Source of the DNA: an uncultured Agitococcus sp.
GTDB lineage: Bacteria > Pseudomonadota > Gammaproteobacteria > Pseudomonadales > Moraxellaceae
NCBI RefSeq assembly: GCF_937920075.1
Contig: NZ_CALETI010000437.1
Coordinates: 1-8,350 of the forward strand
DNA length: 8,350 nucleotides
Direction of reading: 5' to 3'
In this document: one piece after another, positions 1 through 7,287 of the stretch
Numbering within the stretch: the stretch's first letter is position 1
How the letters are laid out: the number at the start of each line of letters is the position of its first letter
The notes under the pieces: model-generated
Told to the model about the DNA's origin: nothing
Database searches by the model: none
Seen by the model: only the letters and a program-made list of their open reading frames with translations
Made by a program: the position numbers and the translations under genes

Positions 1-2234
1 GGGTGCATTAAGCGCAACATCGTTTCTAAAACACGCAACAAGGTACGGCGTGTGCCTGCTTTGGCGGCAGGGCTGCTATCGCCATTTAACACAGGTTTGG
101 TCAGCTCTAAATACCAGTCACAGTATTCATTCCATACAAACTCATAAATCGCTTGGGCGGCTTGGTCAAAACGGAAGCTATCTAACGCATGAATCACGTT
201 TTGTTCGGCTTGCTGCAAGCGGCTAATAATCCATTTGTCGGCAACGCTAAGTTCAACATTGTCGTGGTCAACCGCAACATCTTGGCCTTCGCAGTTGCTT
301 AACACAAAACGTGCGGCATTCCATAACTTATTGCAAAAGTTACGATAGCCTTCTAAACGTTTCATATCCCAGTTAATGTCACGGCCTGTTGACGCTAATG
401 AGGCAAAGGTAAAACGTAAAGCATCTGTACCATAAGCATTAATGCCTTCTGGGTATTCTTTGCGGGTATTCTTTTCGATTTTTGGCGCATCTTGTGGCTT
501 CATTAAGCCAGTCGTGCGTTTGCCAACTAAGGACTCCAAATCAATACCATCAATAATGTCTAAAGGATCTAATACATTTCCTTTGGATTTTGACATTTTT
601 TGACCGTCAGCATCACGCACTAAACCATGAACATACACGGTTTTAAACGGAATTTGTGGCGTGCCATCTTCATTCTTCATAAAGTGCATGGTCATCATCA
701 TCATCCGTGCGACCCAGAAGAAGATAATATCAAAACCAGTCACCAACACGTCGGTTGGATGGAACGTGCGTAAGGCTTGGGTATCTTCTGGCCAGCCCAA
801 GGTGGAGAATGTCCATAAAGCAGAGGAGAACCACGTATCTAAAACGTCTTCATCTTGACGTAAGGCAACGTTGTCCGCTAACTGATACTGTTGACGTACT
901 TCGGCTTCATGGCGACCGACATAAACATTGCCGTTGTCATCATACCAAGCAGGAATACGATGCCCCCACCATAATTGACGCGAAATACACCAATCTTGAA
1001 TGTCACGCATCCACGCAAAATACATATTTTGGTATTGTTCAGGCACAAACTTTACGCGACCATCTTCAACGGCTTCAATCGCAGGTTTGGCTAATACCGA
1101 GGCTTTCACATACCATTGGTCAGTCAACCACGGTTCAACAATCACGCCAGAGCGGTCACCACGAGGAGCTTTGAGTTTGTACGGTTCAATCTTATCCAAC
1201 CAACCGTTTTCTTCAGCTTCTTTAACCAGTTTTTTACGGGCAACAAAACGCTCTAAGCCTGCATATTCGCTGGGTGCAGCCTCAATACCTAAATCAGCAA
1301 AAGTGCCTGCGGCCATCACCTCAAAATTAGCCAAAATGTTGGCATCTTTATCAAAGATGTTGATTAAGGGCAGGTCGTGACGCTTGCCTAATTGGAAGTC
1401 GTTAAAGTCGTGGGCAGGGGTAATTTTGACGCAACCTGTGCCAAATTCTTTATCAACATAACTGTCCGCTACAATCGGCACTAAACGGCCAGTAATTGGC
1501 AAACGAACTTTTTTGCCAATCAAGGCTTGATAGCGGTCATCTTCAGGATTAACCGCAACGGCTGTATCACCCAATAAAGTTTCGGGGCGGGTAGTGGCGA
1601 CTACTAAATGGTTGCTGCCATCTTCCAAGAAGTATTTGAAATGCCACAATGAGCCATTTTCTTCTTCGCTAATCACTTCTAAGTCAGAAATGGCGGTGTG
1701 TAACTTGGGATCCCAGTTAACCAAACGTTTACCACGATAAATTAAGCCATCTTGATACAAACGCACAAAAGCTTCTTTAACGGCATTAGACAAACCTTCG
1801 TCCATGGTAAAACGTTCGCGTGTCCAATCTACTGATGAACCTAAACGGCGAATTTGACGGGTAATCGTGCCACCTGATTGTTCTTTCCATTGCCAAACTT
1901 TTTCTAAAAATTGGTCACGGCCTAAGTCATGACGGCTGATGTTTTGCGCGGCTAATTGGCGTTCAACCACCATTTGTGTGGCAATACCTGCGTGGTCTGT
2001 ACCTGGTTGCCATAAGGTGTTGTAACCCTGCATACGGCGATAGCGAATTAAGCTATCCATAATGGTATTGTTAAAACCATGACCCATGTGCAAAGAACCT
2101 GTGACATTGGGCGGTGGAATCATAATACAGTAGGGTGTGCCTTGGCCTGATGGGGCAAAATAGCCGTTAGTTTCCCATTGTTGATACCAGCGAGTTTCGC
2201 TGTCTTTTGGATTAAACGTAGCGTCGAGCGTCAT
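1..2234 (-). CDS. valS: Valine--tRNA ligase (ValS), 3' end cut off by the window edge
   Basis: Cytoplasmic class Ia aminoacyl-tRNA synthetase that charges tRNA-Val with valine and removes mischarged threonine. My minus-strand translation from the ATG at 2234 is open for 744 residues to the left edge. The N-terminus has the ATP-binding HIGH-type motif as GSLHMGH (residues 46-52), followed by GTDHAGIATQ near residue 80. The CP1 editing domain carries ATTRPETLLGDTAV near residue 212. DTWFSSALW lies near residue 461 and the KMSKS loop is at 546-550 (bases 585-599). The anticodon-binding domain begins near DKWIISRL and the visible part ends at LRLMHP. E. coli ValS has 951 residues, so roughly 200 are missing, including the end of the anticodon-binding domain and the C-terminal coiled coil. 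The start is supported by homology (MTLDATFNP...ETRWYQQWE), but the upstream ribosome-binding sequence (ACGGT) is weak. No frameshift is seen. Confidence 0.97.
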   Translation of the reverse strand, partial: MTLDATFNPKDSETRWYQQWETNGYFAPSGQGTPYCIMIPPPNVTGSLHMGHGFNNTIMDSLIRYRRMQGYNTLWQPGTDHAGIATQMVVERQLAAQNISRHDLGRDQFLEKVWQWKEQSGGTITRQIRRLGSSVDWTRERFTMDEGLSNAVKEAFVRLYQDGLIYRGKRLVNWDPKLHTAISDLEVISEEENGSLWHFKYFLEDGSNHLVVATTRPETLLGDTAVAVNPEDDRYQALIGKKVRLPITGRLVPIVADSYVDKEFGTGCVKITPAHDFNDFQLGKRHDLPLINIFDKDANILANFEVMAAGTFADLGIEAAPSEYAGLERFVARKKLVKEAEENGWLDKIEPYKLKAPRGDRSGVIVEPWLTDQWYVKASVLAKPAIEAVEDGRVKFVPEQYQNMYFAWMRDIQDWCISRQLWWGHRIPAWYDDNGNVYVGRHEAEVRQQYQLADNVALRQDEDVLDTWFSSALWTFSTLGWPEDTQALRTFHPTDVLVTGFDIIFFWVARMMMMTMHFMKNEDGTPQIPFKTVYVHGLVRDADGQKMSKSKGNVLDPLDIIDGIDLESLVGKRTTGLMKPQDAPKIEKNTRKEYPEGINAYGTDALRFTFASLASTGRDINWDMKRLEGYRNFCNKLWNAARFVLSNCEGQDVAVDHDNVELSVADKWIISRLQQAEQNVIHALDSFRFDQAAQAIYEFVWNEYCDWYLELTKPVLNGDSSPAAKAGTRRTLLRVLETMLRLMH

Positions 2235-2274
2235 AACATTACCGTGAATTAAAACGAAAGAATAAGGATGTAGT

Positions 2275-2311
2275 TGTAGCCAGTATCTAGCGTAGCGAAA
2301 TACGGGATTAA
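2275..2311. repeat. Short imperfect palindromic intergenic repeat
   Basis: The sequence begins TGTAGCCAGTAT, has a centre of AGCGTAGCG and ends ATACGGGATTA. It folds as an imperfect hairpin: GTAT 2283-2286 pairs with ATAC 2300-2303, CC 2280-2281 with GG 2305-2306, and GC 2290-2291 with GC 2295-2296. The layout TGTAGCC...AGCG.AGCG...GGGATTAA resembles, from memory, a palindromic repeat that is scattered between genes in many proteobacterial and some cyanobacterial genomes. It lies about 40 bases upstream of the valS start, so it would be in the valS leader if transcription begins further up. Only one copy is visible, so repeat status is inferred. Confidence 0.45.
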
Positions 2312-2314
2312 ATC

Positions 2315-2332
2315 AGGACTTATGCAAGTCCT
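2315..2332. repeat. Perfect 7-bp hairpin, AGGACTT/AAGTCCT
   Basis: AGGACTT (2315-2321) and AAGTCCT (2326-2332) are perfect inverted arms around the loop ATGC. The first 12 bases, AGGACTTATGCA, match AGGACTTACGCA at 8290-8301 with one difference, so this may be a short dispersed repeat or the remnant of a mobile-element end. It lies in the spoVR-valS spacer. A second small dyad follows directly: AGCTAA 2339-2344 with TTAGCT 2348-2353. Confidence 0.5.
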
Positions 2333-2355
2333 ATACTTAGCTAAAAATTAGCTTA

Positions 2356-2385
2356 ATAGTAACAGATTTTGAGGGAGGGCAACAA
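2356..2385 (-). promoter_or_regulatory. Candidate valS promoter (extended -10)
   Basis: Read on the minus strand, TTGTTG (2385-2380) is a possible -35. After 18 bases comes TACTAT (2361-2356) as -10, directly preceded by TGT, which gives an extended -10 (TGn). Transcription would start near 2349 and leave a leader of about 115 bases carrying the two small palindromes. The -35 matches the sigma-70 consensus poorly (3 of 6), so this is only a candidate. Confidence 0.3.
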
Positions 2386-2420
2386 AACATCAATAGCCAT
2401 AGATTTTGTTTAGACTTGAG

Positions 2421-2449
2421 ACATAAAGGCATTTTAAATGCCTCTATGT
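2421..2449 (-). terminator. Hairpin directly after spoVR, probable transcript 3' end
   Basis: ACATA (2421-2425) pairs with TATGT (2445-2449), and AGGCATTT (2427-2434) with AAATGCCT (2436-2443). The single internal non-pair (2426/2444) is A-C on the plus strand but a G-U wobble in minus-strand RNA, so the stem is continuous only in the spoVR transcript. It starts four bases after the spoVR stop codon (2455-2453). There is no U-tract after it in the minus direction. The run of six T is on the plus side (2449-2454). It may therefore be a stabilising or processing 3' structure, or a weak or two-way terminator. A further inverted pair, AACAAAA 2381-2387 and TTTTGTT 2404-2410, lies downstream. Confidence 0.55.
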
Positions 2450-2452
2450 TTT

Positions 2453-3970
2453 TTAGCCTTGTTTAAAGGTTTTAATGCCTTCTTTATTACAAGTAATGGT
2501 TTCGACCAAACGATTATCATCCCAACATTCTAAATGCACATCAAACTTCCATAAGGCATGTAGGTGTTTGAGTACCGCTGAGCTGCTATCGGCCAAGGGG
2601 CGGCCTTGTTGACGAACATGGCGTAGGGTAATCGAGCGATCACCGCGTAAATTGACACTCCACACCTGAATGTTTGGTTCATTCATACTTAAATTATATT
2701 GATTTGATAGCGATTGGCGTAATTGCCTAAAACCGCCATCATCATGAATTGCACTAATTAATAAATTATCTTTTCTCGTGTCATCTAACACACTAAACAT
2801 TCTAAAGTCTCTCATCACTTTAGGACTTAAAAATTGTTGAATAAAGCTCTCGTCTTTAAAGTTTTGCATGGCAAATTTAATGGTTTCTAGCCAATCTTTA
2901 CCAACCAAATCGGGAAACCAATATTTATCTTCCTCAGTTGGGTTTTGACAAATACGTTTAATGTCTTGAAACATGGCAAAACCCAAAGCATAAGGATTGA
3001 TGCCACGATAATAAGGCTTATCAAACGTGGGTTGATAAACAACAGCAGTATGTGATTGTAAAAACTCTAAAATAAAGCCATCAGTCACCAAACCTTTATC
3101 GTATAAACGATTTAATAAGGTGTAATGCCAAAAGGTTGCCCAACCTTCATTCATGACTTGGGTTTGCCGTTGAGGATAAAAATATTGGGCAATTTTACGG
3201 ACAATTCTTAGTATTTCACGTTGCCAAGGCTCAAGTAATGGCGCATTTTTTTCAAAAAAATATAAAATGTTTTCTTGAGGTTCAGACGGAAAACGCCCAC
3301 GACTGTCATCAGCTTCTTTTTTGGGGTTAATTGGCAAGGTGCGCCACAATTCATTGATTTGTGCTTGTAAAGCTTCTTCGCGTTCTTCTTGGCGCAAACG
3401 TTCTTCTTCGGCAGAAATGGGGTAGGGGCGTTTGTAACGATCAACCCCATAATTCATTAAGGCATGACAAGAATCTAATAAGGCTTCAACTTCAGTGACC
3501 CCATAACGTTCTTCACATTTGCGAATATAGTTTCGGGCAAACACTAAATAATCAATAATGCTACTGGCATCTGTCCATGTTTTGAATAAATAGTTGCCTT
3601 TAAAAAAGGAGTTATGACCATAACAAGCATGTGCAATGACCAAGGCTTGCATGGTCATGGTGTTTTCTTCCATTAAATAGGCAATACACGGATTGGAGTT
3701 GATGACAATTTCATAGGCCAACCCCATTTGGCCTCGTTGATAAGCATTTTCGGTGCTGACAAAATGTTTGCCAAAAGACCAATGATGATAACCAATGGGC
3801 ATCCCTACCGAGGCATACGCATCCATCATTTGTTCGGCTGAAATCACTTCTATTTGATTAGGGTAGGTATCTATACCAAATTCACCATGAGCAATTTCGG
3901 CAATGGCGGCATCATATTCGGCAATAAGAGGGAAAGACCATTCTGATCCTGTTGATAAATAACGACTCAT
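2453..3970 (-). CDS. spoVR: SpoVR family protein (YcgB-like)
   Basis: 505-residue SpoVR family protein, close in length to E. coli YcgB (510). The family is named after a Bacillus subtilis gene affecting spore cortex, but it is widespread in non-spore-formers, where its biochemical function is unknown. Visible landmarks are an N-terminal WSF...IAEIAHGEFGIDTYPNQIE, the family segment AHACYGHNSFFKGNYLF (residues 113-129), a charged Glu/Arg-rich stretch at 187-200, NEGWATFWHY (274-283) and INPYALGF (324-331). The spacing of H114/H119 and E275/H282 would suit a metal site; that is my inference. There is no signal peptide or membrane segment, so it is probably cytoplasmic. Its ATG overlaps the yeaH stop as ATGA (3967-3970), which indicates translational coupling, with GAGGAAG (3982-3976) five bases upstream as ribosome-binding site. 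It is the last gene of the prkA-yeaH-spoVR operon. Confidence 0.95.
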   Translation of the reverse strand: MSRYLSTGSEWSFPLIAEYDAAIAEIAHGEFGIDTYPNQIEVISAEQMMDAYASVGMPIGYHHWSFGKHFVSTENAYQRGQMGLAYEIVINSNPCIAYLMEENTMTMQALVIAHACYGHNSFFKGNYLFKTWTDASSIIDYLVFARNYIRKCEERYGVTEVEALLDSCHALMNYGVDRYKRPYPISAEEERLRQEEREEALQAQINELWRTLPINPKKEADDSRGRFPSEPQENILYFFEKNAPLLEPWQREILRIVRKIAQYFYPQRQTQVMNEGWATFWHYTLLNRLYDKGLVTDGFILEFLQSHTAVVYQPTFDKPYYRGINPYALGFAMFQDIKRICQNPTEEDKYWFPDLVGKDWLETIKFAMQNFKDESFIQQFLSPKVMRDFRMFSVLDDTRKDNLLISAIHDDGGFRQLRQSLSNQYNLSMNEPNIQVWSVNLRGDRSITLRHVRQQGRPLADSSSAVLKHLHALWKFDVHLECWDDNRLVETITCNKEGIKTFKQG

Positions 3971-5241
3971 GCGGGCTTCCTCGCAAATAGTTCACGAAAT
4001 ACGGGATAAATATCACTGGGCTCAATAATTTGCTGCATGGCAAAATGATCGGGATGACTGGCTAACACTTCTTCATAAGCCAACCATAGAGCCTGATGTT
4101 GTCGTGGCGTAATTTCGATATAAGAAAAATATTGCAAGGCGGGTAGGAGTTGCTCCTCTAAAATTTTTTGGCACAACGGTGAGTCATCGCTCCAGTTATC
4201 ACCATCTGATGCTTGAGCACCGTAAATGTTCCATTGTTCAGCAGGATAACGGCTTTGAATGATTTCATTCATCAGCTTGAGTGCGCTGGAGACAATCGTA
4301 CCACCTGTTTCACGAGAGTAAAAAAATTCTTCTTCGTCAACTTCTTTGGCACTGGTGTGGTGACGAATAAAAACCACTTCAATTTTTTTGTAGTTACGTT
4401 TTAAAAATAAATACAATAATAAAAAGAAGCGTTTGGCCATGTCTTTAGTCACTTGGCTCATTGAGCCAGACACATCCATAATACAAAACATCACCGCTTG
4501 GGCAGAGGGTTTTGCTACTTTAATGTGATGGTTATAACGCAAGTCAAAGGTATCAATAAAAGGAATTTTTTCTAAACGAATTTTTAGTTTAGAAATTTCT
4601 TCACGCAATTGCGCGATTTTGGCCACTCTTTCGGGAGAGGTTTCTTGCTCTAATAAGTCGGCTAACTCTTGTTCTTTGGCGCGTAAGCTACGTTTTTTGC
4701 CTGTCCCTAAGGCAATGCGTCGAGAGGTGGCAGCACGCAAACTACGGACAATATTGATTTTGGCAGGGTTACCTTCGGTGACGATGCCGGCATTTTGCCA
4801 TTCCCATGTTTCGATGCCTGCTAAACGACGTTTAATCAGATTGGGTAAAGCAAGGTCTTCAAACAAAAAGTTTAAAAACTCTTCTTGAGAAAGGGTAAAG
4901 TTAAACTCATCTTCGCCTTGGCCTTGATTGCTGGCTTTACCCGAGCCTTGACCGCCGCCGCCACCTTGAGGACGTTGTACTTTATCACCGCTCAAAAACT
5001 CTTTGTTACCAGTATGCACCATATCACGGACACCACCTTGACCATGATGAAATACAGGCTCAGAAATATCTTTGGTGGGTAAGGACACCGATTCGCCACG
5101 CTCCATATCGGTAATGCTACGTTTACTGGCAGCATCAGCAACAGATTCACGAATTTGGGCTTTATAACGATCTAAAAAGCGTTGGCGATTAACCATGCTT
5201 TTATGGCGGCCATTTAAACGACGGTCGATGATATAGCTCAT
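3967..5241 (-). CDS. yeaH: YeaH/YhbH family (DUF444) von Willebrand A protein
   Basis: 424-residue DUF444 protein, matching E. coli YeaH (about 427). The N-terminus, with SYIIDRRLNGRHKSMVNRQRF, is typical of the family. A glycine-rich linker follows at 93-102 (GGGGGQGSGK), then a segment with LPNLIKRRL (132-140) and a probable coiled coil at about 185-225. The C-terminal half is a von Willebrand A-like domain with a MIDAS metal site: DVSGS at 256-260, the threonine in ETGGT at 311-315 and ASDGDN at 344-349. Such domains usually mediate metal-dependent protein contacts, and the encoded partner here is likely PrkA. In E. coli the yeaG-yeaH pair responds to nitrogen starvation. The ribosome-binding site GGAGA (5250-5246) lies four bases before the ATG. 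It overlaps spoVR by four bases, and is separated from prkA by a highly structured 103-base spacer. Confidence 0.96.
   Translation of the reverse strand: MSYIIDRRLNGRHKSMVNRQRFLDRYKAQIRESVADAASKRSITDMERGESVSLPTKDISEPVFHHGQGGVRDMVHTGNKEFLSGDKVQRPQGGGGGQGSGKASNQGQGEDEFNFTLSQEEFLNFLFEDLALPNLIKRRLAGIETWEWQNAGIVTEGNPAKINIVRSLRAATSRRIALGTGKKRSLRAKEQELADLLEQETSPERVAKIAQLREEISKLKIRLEKIPFIDTFDLRYNHHIKVAKPSAQAVMFCIMDVSGSMSQVTKDMAKRFFLLLYLFLKRNYKKIEVVFIRHHTSAKEVDEEEFFYSRETGGTIVSSALKLMNEIIQSRYPAEQWNIYGAQASDGDNWSDDSPLCQKILEEQLLPALQYFSYIEITPRQHQALWLAYEEVLASHPDHFAMQQIIEPSDIYPVFRELFARKPA
3976..3982 (-). promoter_or_regulatory. Ribosome-binding site of spoVR inside yeaH
   Basis: GAGGAAG on the minus strand is five bases upstream of the spoVR ATG and lies within the last codons of yeaH. 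Together with the ATGA stop/start overlap it fixes the spoVR start at 3970 and points to coupled translation of the two genes. Confidence 0.75.
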
Positions 5242-5263
5242 GTGTTCTCCAGCATTAACTGCT

Positions 5264-5342
5264 CCTCCACCTAAATTAGGAGGAGGCTGGGAGGGGATAG
5301 AGGTAGAACCCCACCCTAACCCTACCCTAAATTAGGGTAGGG
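5264..5342. repeat. Three-hairpin palindromic element between prkA and yeaH
   Basis: In transcript (minus) order there are three stem-loops almost without gaps. Stem A is a perfect 11-bp palindrome with one central base, 5342-5332 with 5330-5320, starting three bases after the prkA stop. Stem B pairs 5316-5309 with 5296-5289, 7 of 8 bases, around a 12-base loop. Stem C pairs 5286-5276 with 5274-5264, 10 of 11 bases. A and C share the core CCTAAATTAGG, so the whole block is an inverted arrangement of two related palindromes around a short middle, like REP/BIME doublets or small non-autonomous elements. Within an operon such a structure could act as a processing or stability barrier giving different amounts of prkA and yeaH mRNA (inference). 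Whether it recurs elsewhere in the genome cannot be seen here. Confidence 0.75.
5309..5327 (-). other. G-quadruplex motif with telomere-like repeat
   Basis: The minus strand, which is the mRNA sense, reads GGGTAGGGTTAGGGTGGGG. This has four runs of at least three G with loops of 2, 3 and 1 bases and meets the standard G3+N1-7 rule. It includes the vertebrate telomere unit TTAGGG by coincidence of sequence. The G-runs are the 3' arm of stem A and the 5' arm of stem B of the surrounding element, so the quadruplex and these hairpins exclude each other. Folding in vivo is unproven. Confidence 0.6.
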
Positions 5343-5344
5343 AA

Positions 5345-7267
5345 TTATTGCGCTTTTCTAAAGCGTAAGTACCATTCGCATAATAAACGTACTTGTTTTT
5401 CAGTATATCCACGTTCAACCATACGACGGACAAAATCTTGATGTTTTTGTTGATCGTTTTTGTTGGCTTTAGGATTAAAGGAAATAACTGGCAACAAGTC
5501 CTCGGTGTTGGAGAACATTTTTTTCTCAATCACGGCACGGAGTTTTTCGTAAGATAACCATGATGGATTTTTGCCATTATAGTTAGCACGAGCACGTAAC
5601 ACGAAATTGACCACTTCATTACGGAAGTCTTTGGGATTAGAAATGCCCGCAGGCTTCTCGATTTTTTCTAGCTCCTCATTTAACGCTTGACGGTTAAAGA
5701 TTTCGCCCGTATCAGGATCACGGAACTCTTGATCTTGAATCCAGAAGTCAGCATATTGGACGTAACGATCAAAGATATTTTGGCCATATTCAGAATAAGA
5801 TTCCAAATAAGCAGTTTGAATTTCTTTGCCAATAAACTCGACATAACGTGGTGCTAAAAACTCTTTAATAAAGCGTAAGTAACGTGCTTGGGTTTCATTG
5901 GCATATTGCTCTTGCTCAATTTGAGTTTCTAAAACATGCAATAAATGAACAGGGTTAGCAGCGACCTCTGAATGATCATAATTAAAGACTTTGGATAAAA
6001 TCTTGAAAGCAAAACGAGTGGATAAACCATTCATGCCTTCATCCACACCCGCAGCATCTTTATACTCTTGATGTGATTTTGCTCTTGGATCAGTGTCTTT
6101 TAAATTCTCACCATCATAAATCCGCATTTTGGAATAAATGCTAGAGTTTTCGGTGTCTTTTAAACGCGACAACACGGTAAATTGTGCCAACATGCGTAAA
6201 GTATCAGGCGCACAAGGAGCTTTTTTCAGTGAAGAACTATCAATCAATTTTTGATAAATTTGGATTTCTTCACTAACACGTAAACAATAAGGTACTTTGA
6301 CAATAAAAATACGGTCAATAAATGCCTCATTATTTTTATTGTTTCTAAAGTTTTGCCATTCTGACTCGTTGGAGTGTGCCAAAATCACGCCATCAAAGGG
6401 AATAGGGCCAATCGCCTCTGTACCATTGTAATTACCTTCTTGGGTGGCGGTAAGCAAAGGATGTAGCACTTTAATCGGTGCTTTAAACATCTCAACAAAT
6501 TCCATTAGGCCACGATTGGCTTTACACAAACCACCCGAGAACGAATAGGCATCGGCATCGCTTTGTGGAAAGTCTTCCAATTTACGAATATCAACTTTAC
6601 CCACAAGTGCGGAAATGTCTTGATTATTCTCATCACCAGGTTCGGTTTTGGAAATTGCTAATTGATGTAAGATACTTGGATAAACTTTAATGACTTTAAA
6701 TTTACTAATATCACCGCCAAACTCTTGTAAACGTTTAACTGCCCACGGCGACATGATGCCACGTAAATAACGTTTGGGGATGTTGTAATCTTGCTCAAGA
6801 ATATCGCCATCTTCTTCGATATTAAATAAACCTAACGGTGATTCGTTAATTGGTGAGTCTTTAATGGCGTAAAAAGGTGTTTTTTCTATGAGAGATTTGA
6901 GTCGTTCTGCCAAAGAGCTTTTACCGCCACCGACAGGGCCTAATAGATATAAAACTTGTTTTTTCTCTTCTAGGCCTTGTGCGGCATGACGGAAATAAGA
7001 AACAATTTTTTCAACGGCTTCTTCCATGCCATAAAATTCACTAAATGCAGGATAGCGACGAATGACTTTGTTAGAAAAAATTCTTGAAAGACGTGGATCA
7101 CGACTAGTATCAATAACTTCTGGCTCGCCAATCGCCATTAATAAACGTTCGGCAGCGGTAGCGTAAGCCGTAGCATCATTTTTACAAATATTAAGATATT
7201 GCTCTAAAGTATATTCTTCGGGACGGCTATGATCAAAACGTGATTGATAGTGTTGAAACAAACTCAT
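5345..7267 (-). CDS. prkA: PrkA family AAA+ serine protein kinase (YeaG)
   Basis: 640-residue PrkA/YeaG protein (E. coli YeaG about 644). An N-terminal AAA+ module contains Walker A GPVGGGKS (110-117), the family-typical GLMEFVEMFKAPIKVLHP (253-270, Walker B region), LLTATQEGNYNG (271-282), a sensor-1-like ILAHSNESEW (295-304), a possible arginine finger in DRIFIVKVPY (318-327) and GMNGLSTRFAFKI (411-423, sensor-2 region). The C-terminal PrkA domain covers roughly 430-640 and is alpha-helical and charged. PrkA proteins are reported as serine kinases, and the Bacillus protein also as an ATP-dependent protease; E. coli YeaG acts in adaptation to nitrogen starvation. The protein is cytosolic. 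It is first in the prkA-yeaH-spoVR operon. The start is supported by AAGAGG (7279-7274) six bases upstream and by the family N-terminus (MSLFQHYQSRF). A promoter candidate and a small dyad precede it. Confidence 0.97.
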   Translation of the reverse strand: MSLFQHYQSRFDHSRPEEYTLEQYLNICKNDATAYATAAERLLMAIGEPEVIDTSRDPRLSRIFSNKVIRRYPAFSEFYGMEEAVEKIVSYFRHAAQGLEEKKQVLYLLGPVGGGKSSLAERLKSLIEKTPFYAIKDSPINESPLGLFNIEEDGDILEQDYNIPKRYLRGIMSPWAVKRLQEFGGDISKFKVIKVYPSILHQLAISKTEPGDENNQDISALVGKVDIRKLEDFPQSDADAYSFSGGLCKANRGLMEFVEMFKAPIKVLHPLLTATQEGNYNGTEAIGPIPFDGVILAHSNESEWQNFRNNKNNEAFIDRIFIVKVPYCLRVSEEIQIYQKLIDSSSLKKAPCAPDTLRMLAQFTVLSRLKDTENSSIYSKMRIYDGENLKDTDPRAKSHQEYKDAAGVDEGMNGLSTRFAFKILSKVFNYDHSEVAANPVHLLHVLETQIEQEQYANETQARYLRFIKEFLAPRYVEFIGKEIQTAYLESYSEYGQNIFDRYVQYADFWIQDQEFRDPDTGEIFNRQALNEELEKIEKPAGISNPKDFRNEVVNFVLRARANYNGKNPSWLSYEKLRAVIEKKMFSNTEDLLPVISFNPKANKNDQQKHQDFVRRMVERGYTEKQVRLLCEWYLRFRKAQ

Positions 7268-7287
7268 AACGAACCTCTTGATTTTAT

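Noticed and set aside
661..1380. Three overlapping plus-strand ORFs of 65-139 codons
   Set aside because: They lie antisense within valS, whose own frame reads intact with all class I synthetase motifs; the ORF proteins look like nothing and have no ribosome-binding context.
3208..3450. Minus-strand ORF of 80 codons inside spoVR
   Set aside because: It is an alternative frame of the charged spoVR stretch, rich in Lys/Asn from A-rich codons.
2453..3970. Evidence for a spore-forming host from the spoVR gene
   Set aside because: SpoVR proteins are common in non-sporulating Proteobacteria, and the neighbours here match the E. coli-type genes.
4213..5082. Three plus-strand ORFs opposite yeaH
   Set aside because: They are antisense shadows of the vWA and linker regions of yeaH, with low-complexity translations.
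5264..5342. CRISPR-like or telomeric repeat array
   Set aside because: There are only two related palindromes and a few TTAGGG-like units, with no regular spacers; a hairpin/REP-like element explains it better.
5332..5529. Minus-strand ORF of 65 codons at the end of prkA
   Set aside because: It is another frame of the prkA C-terminus, which itself is complete and family-like to its stop.
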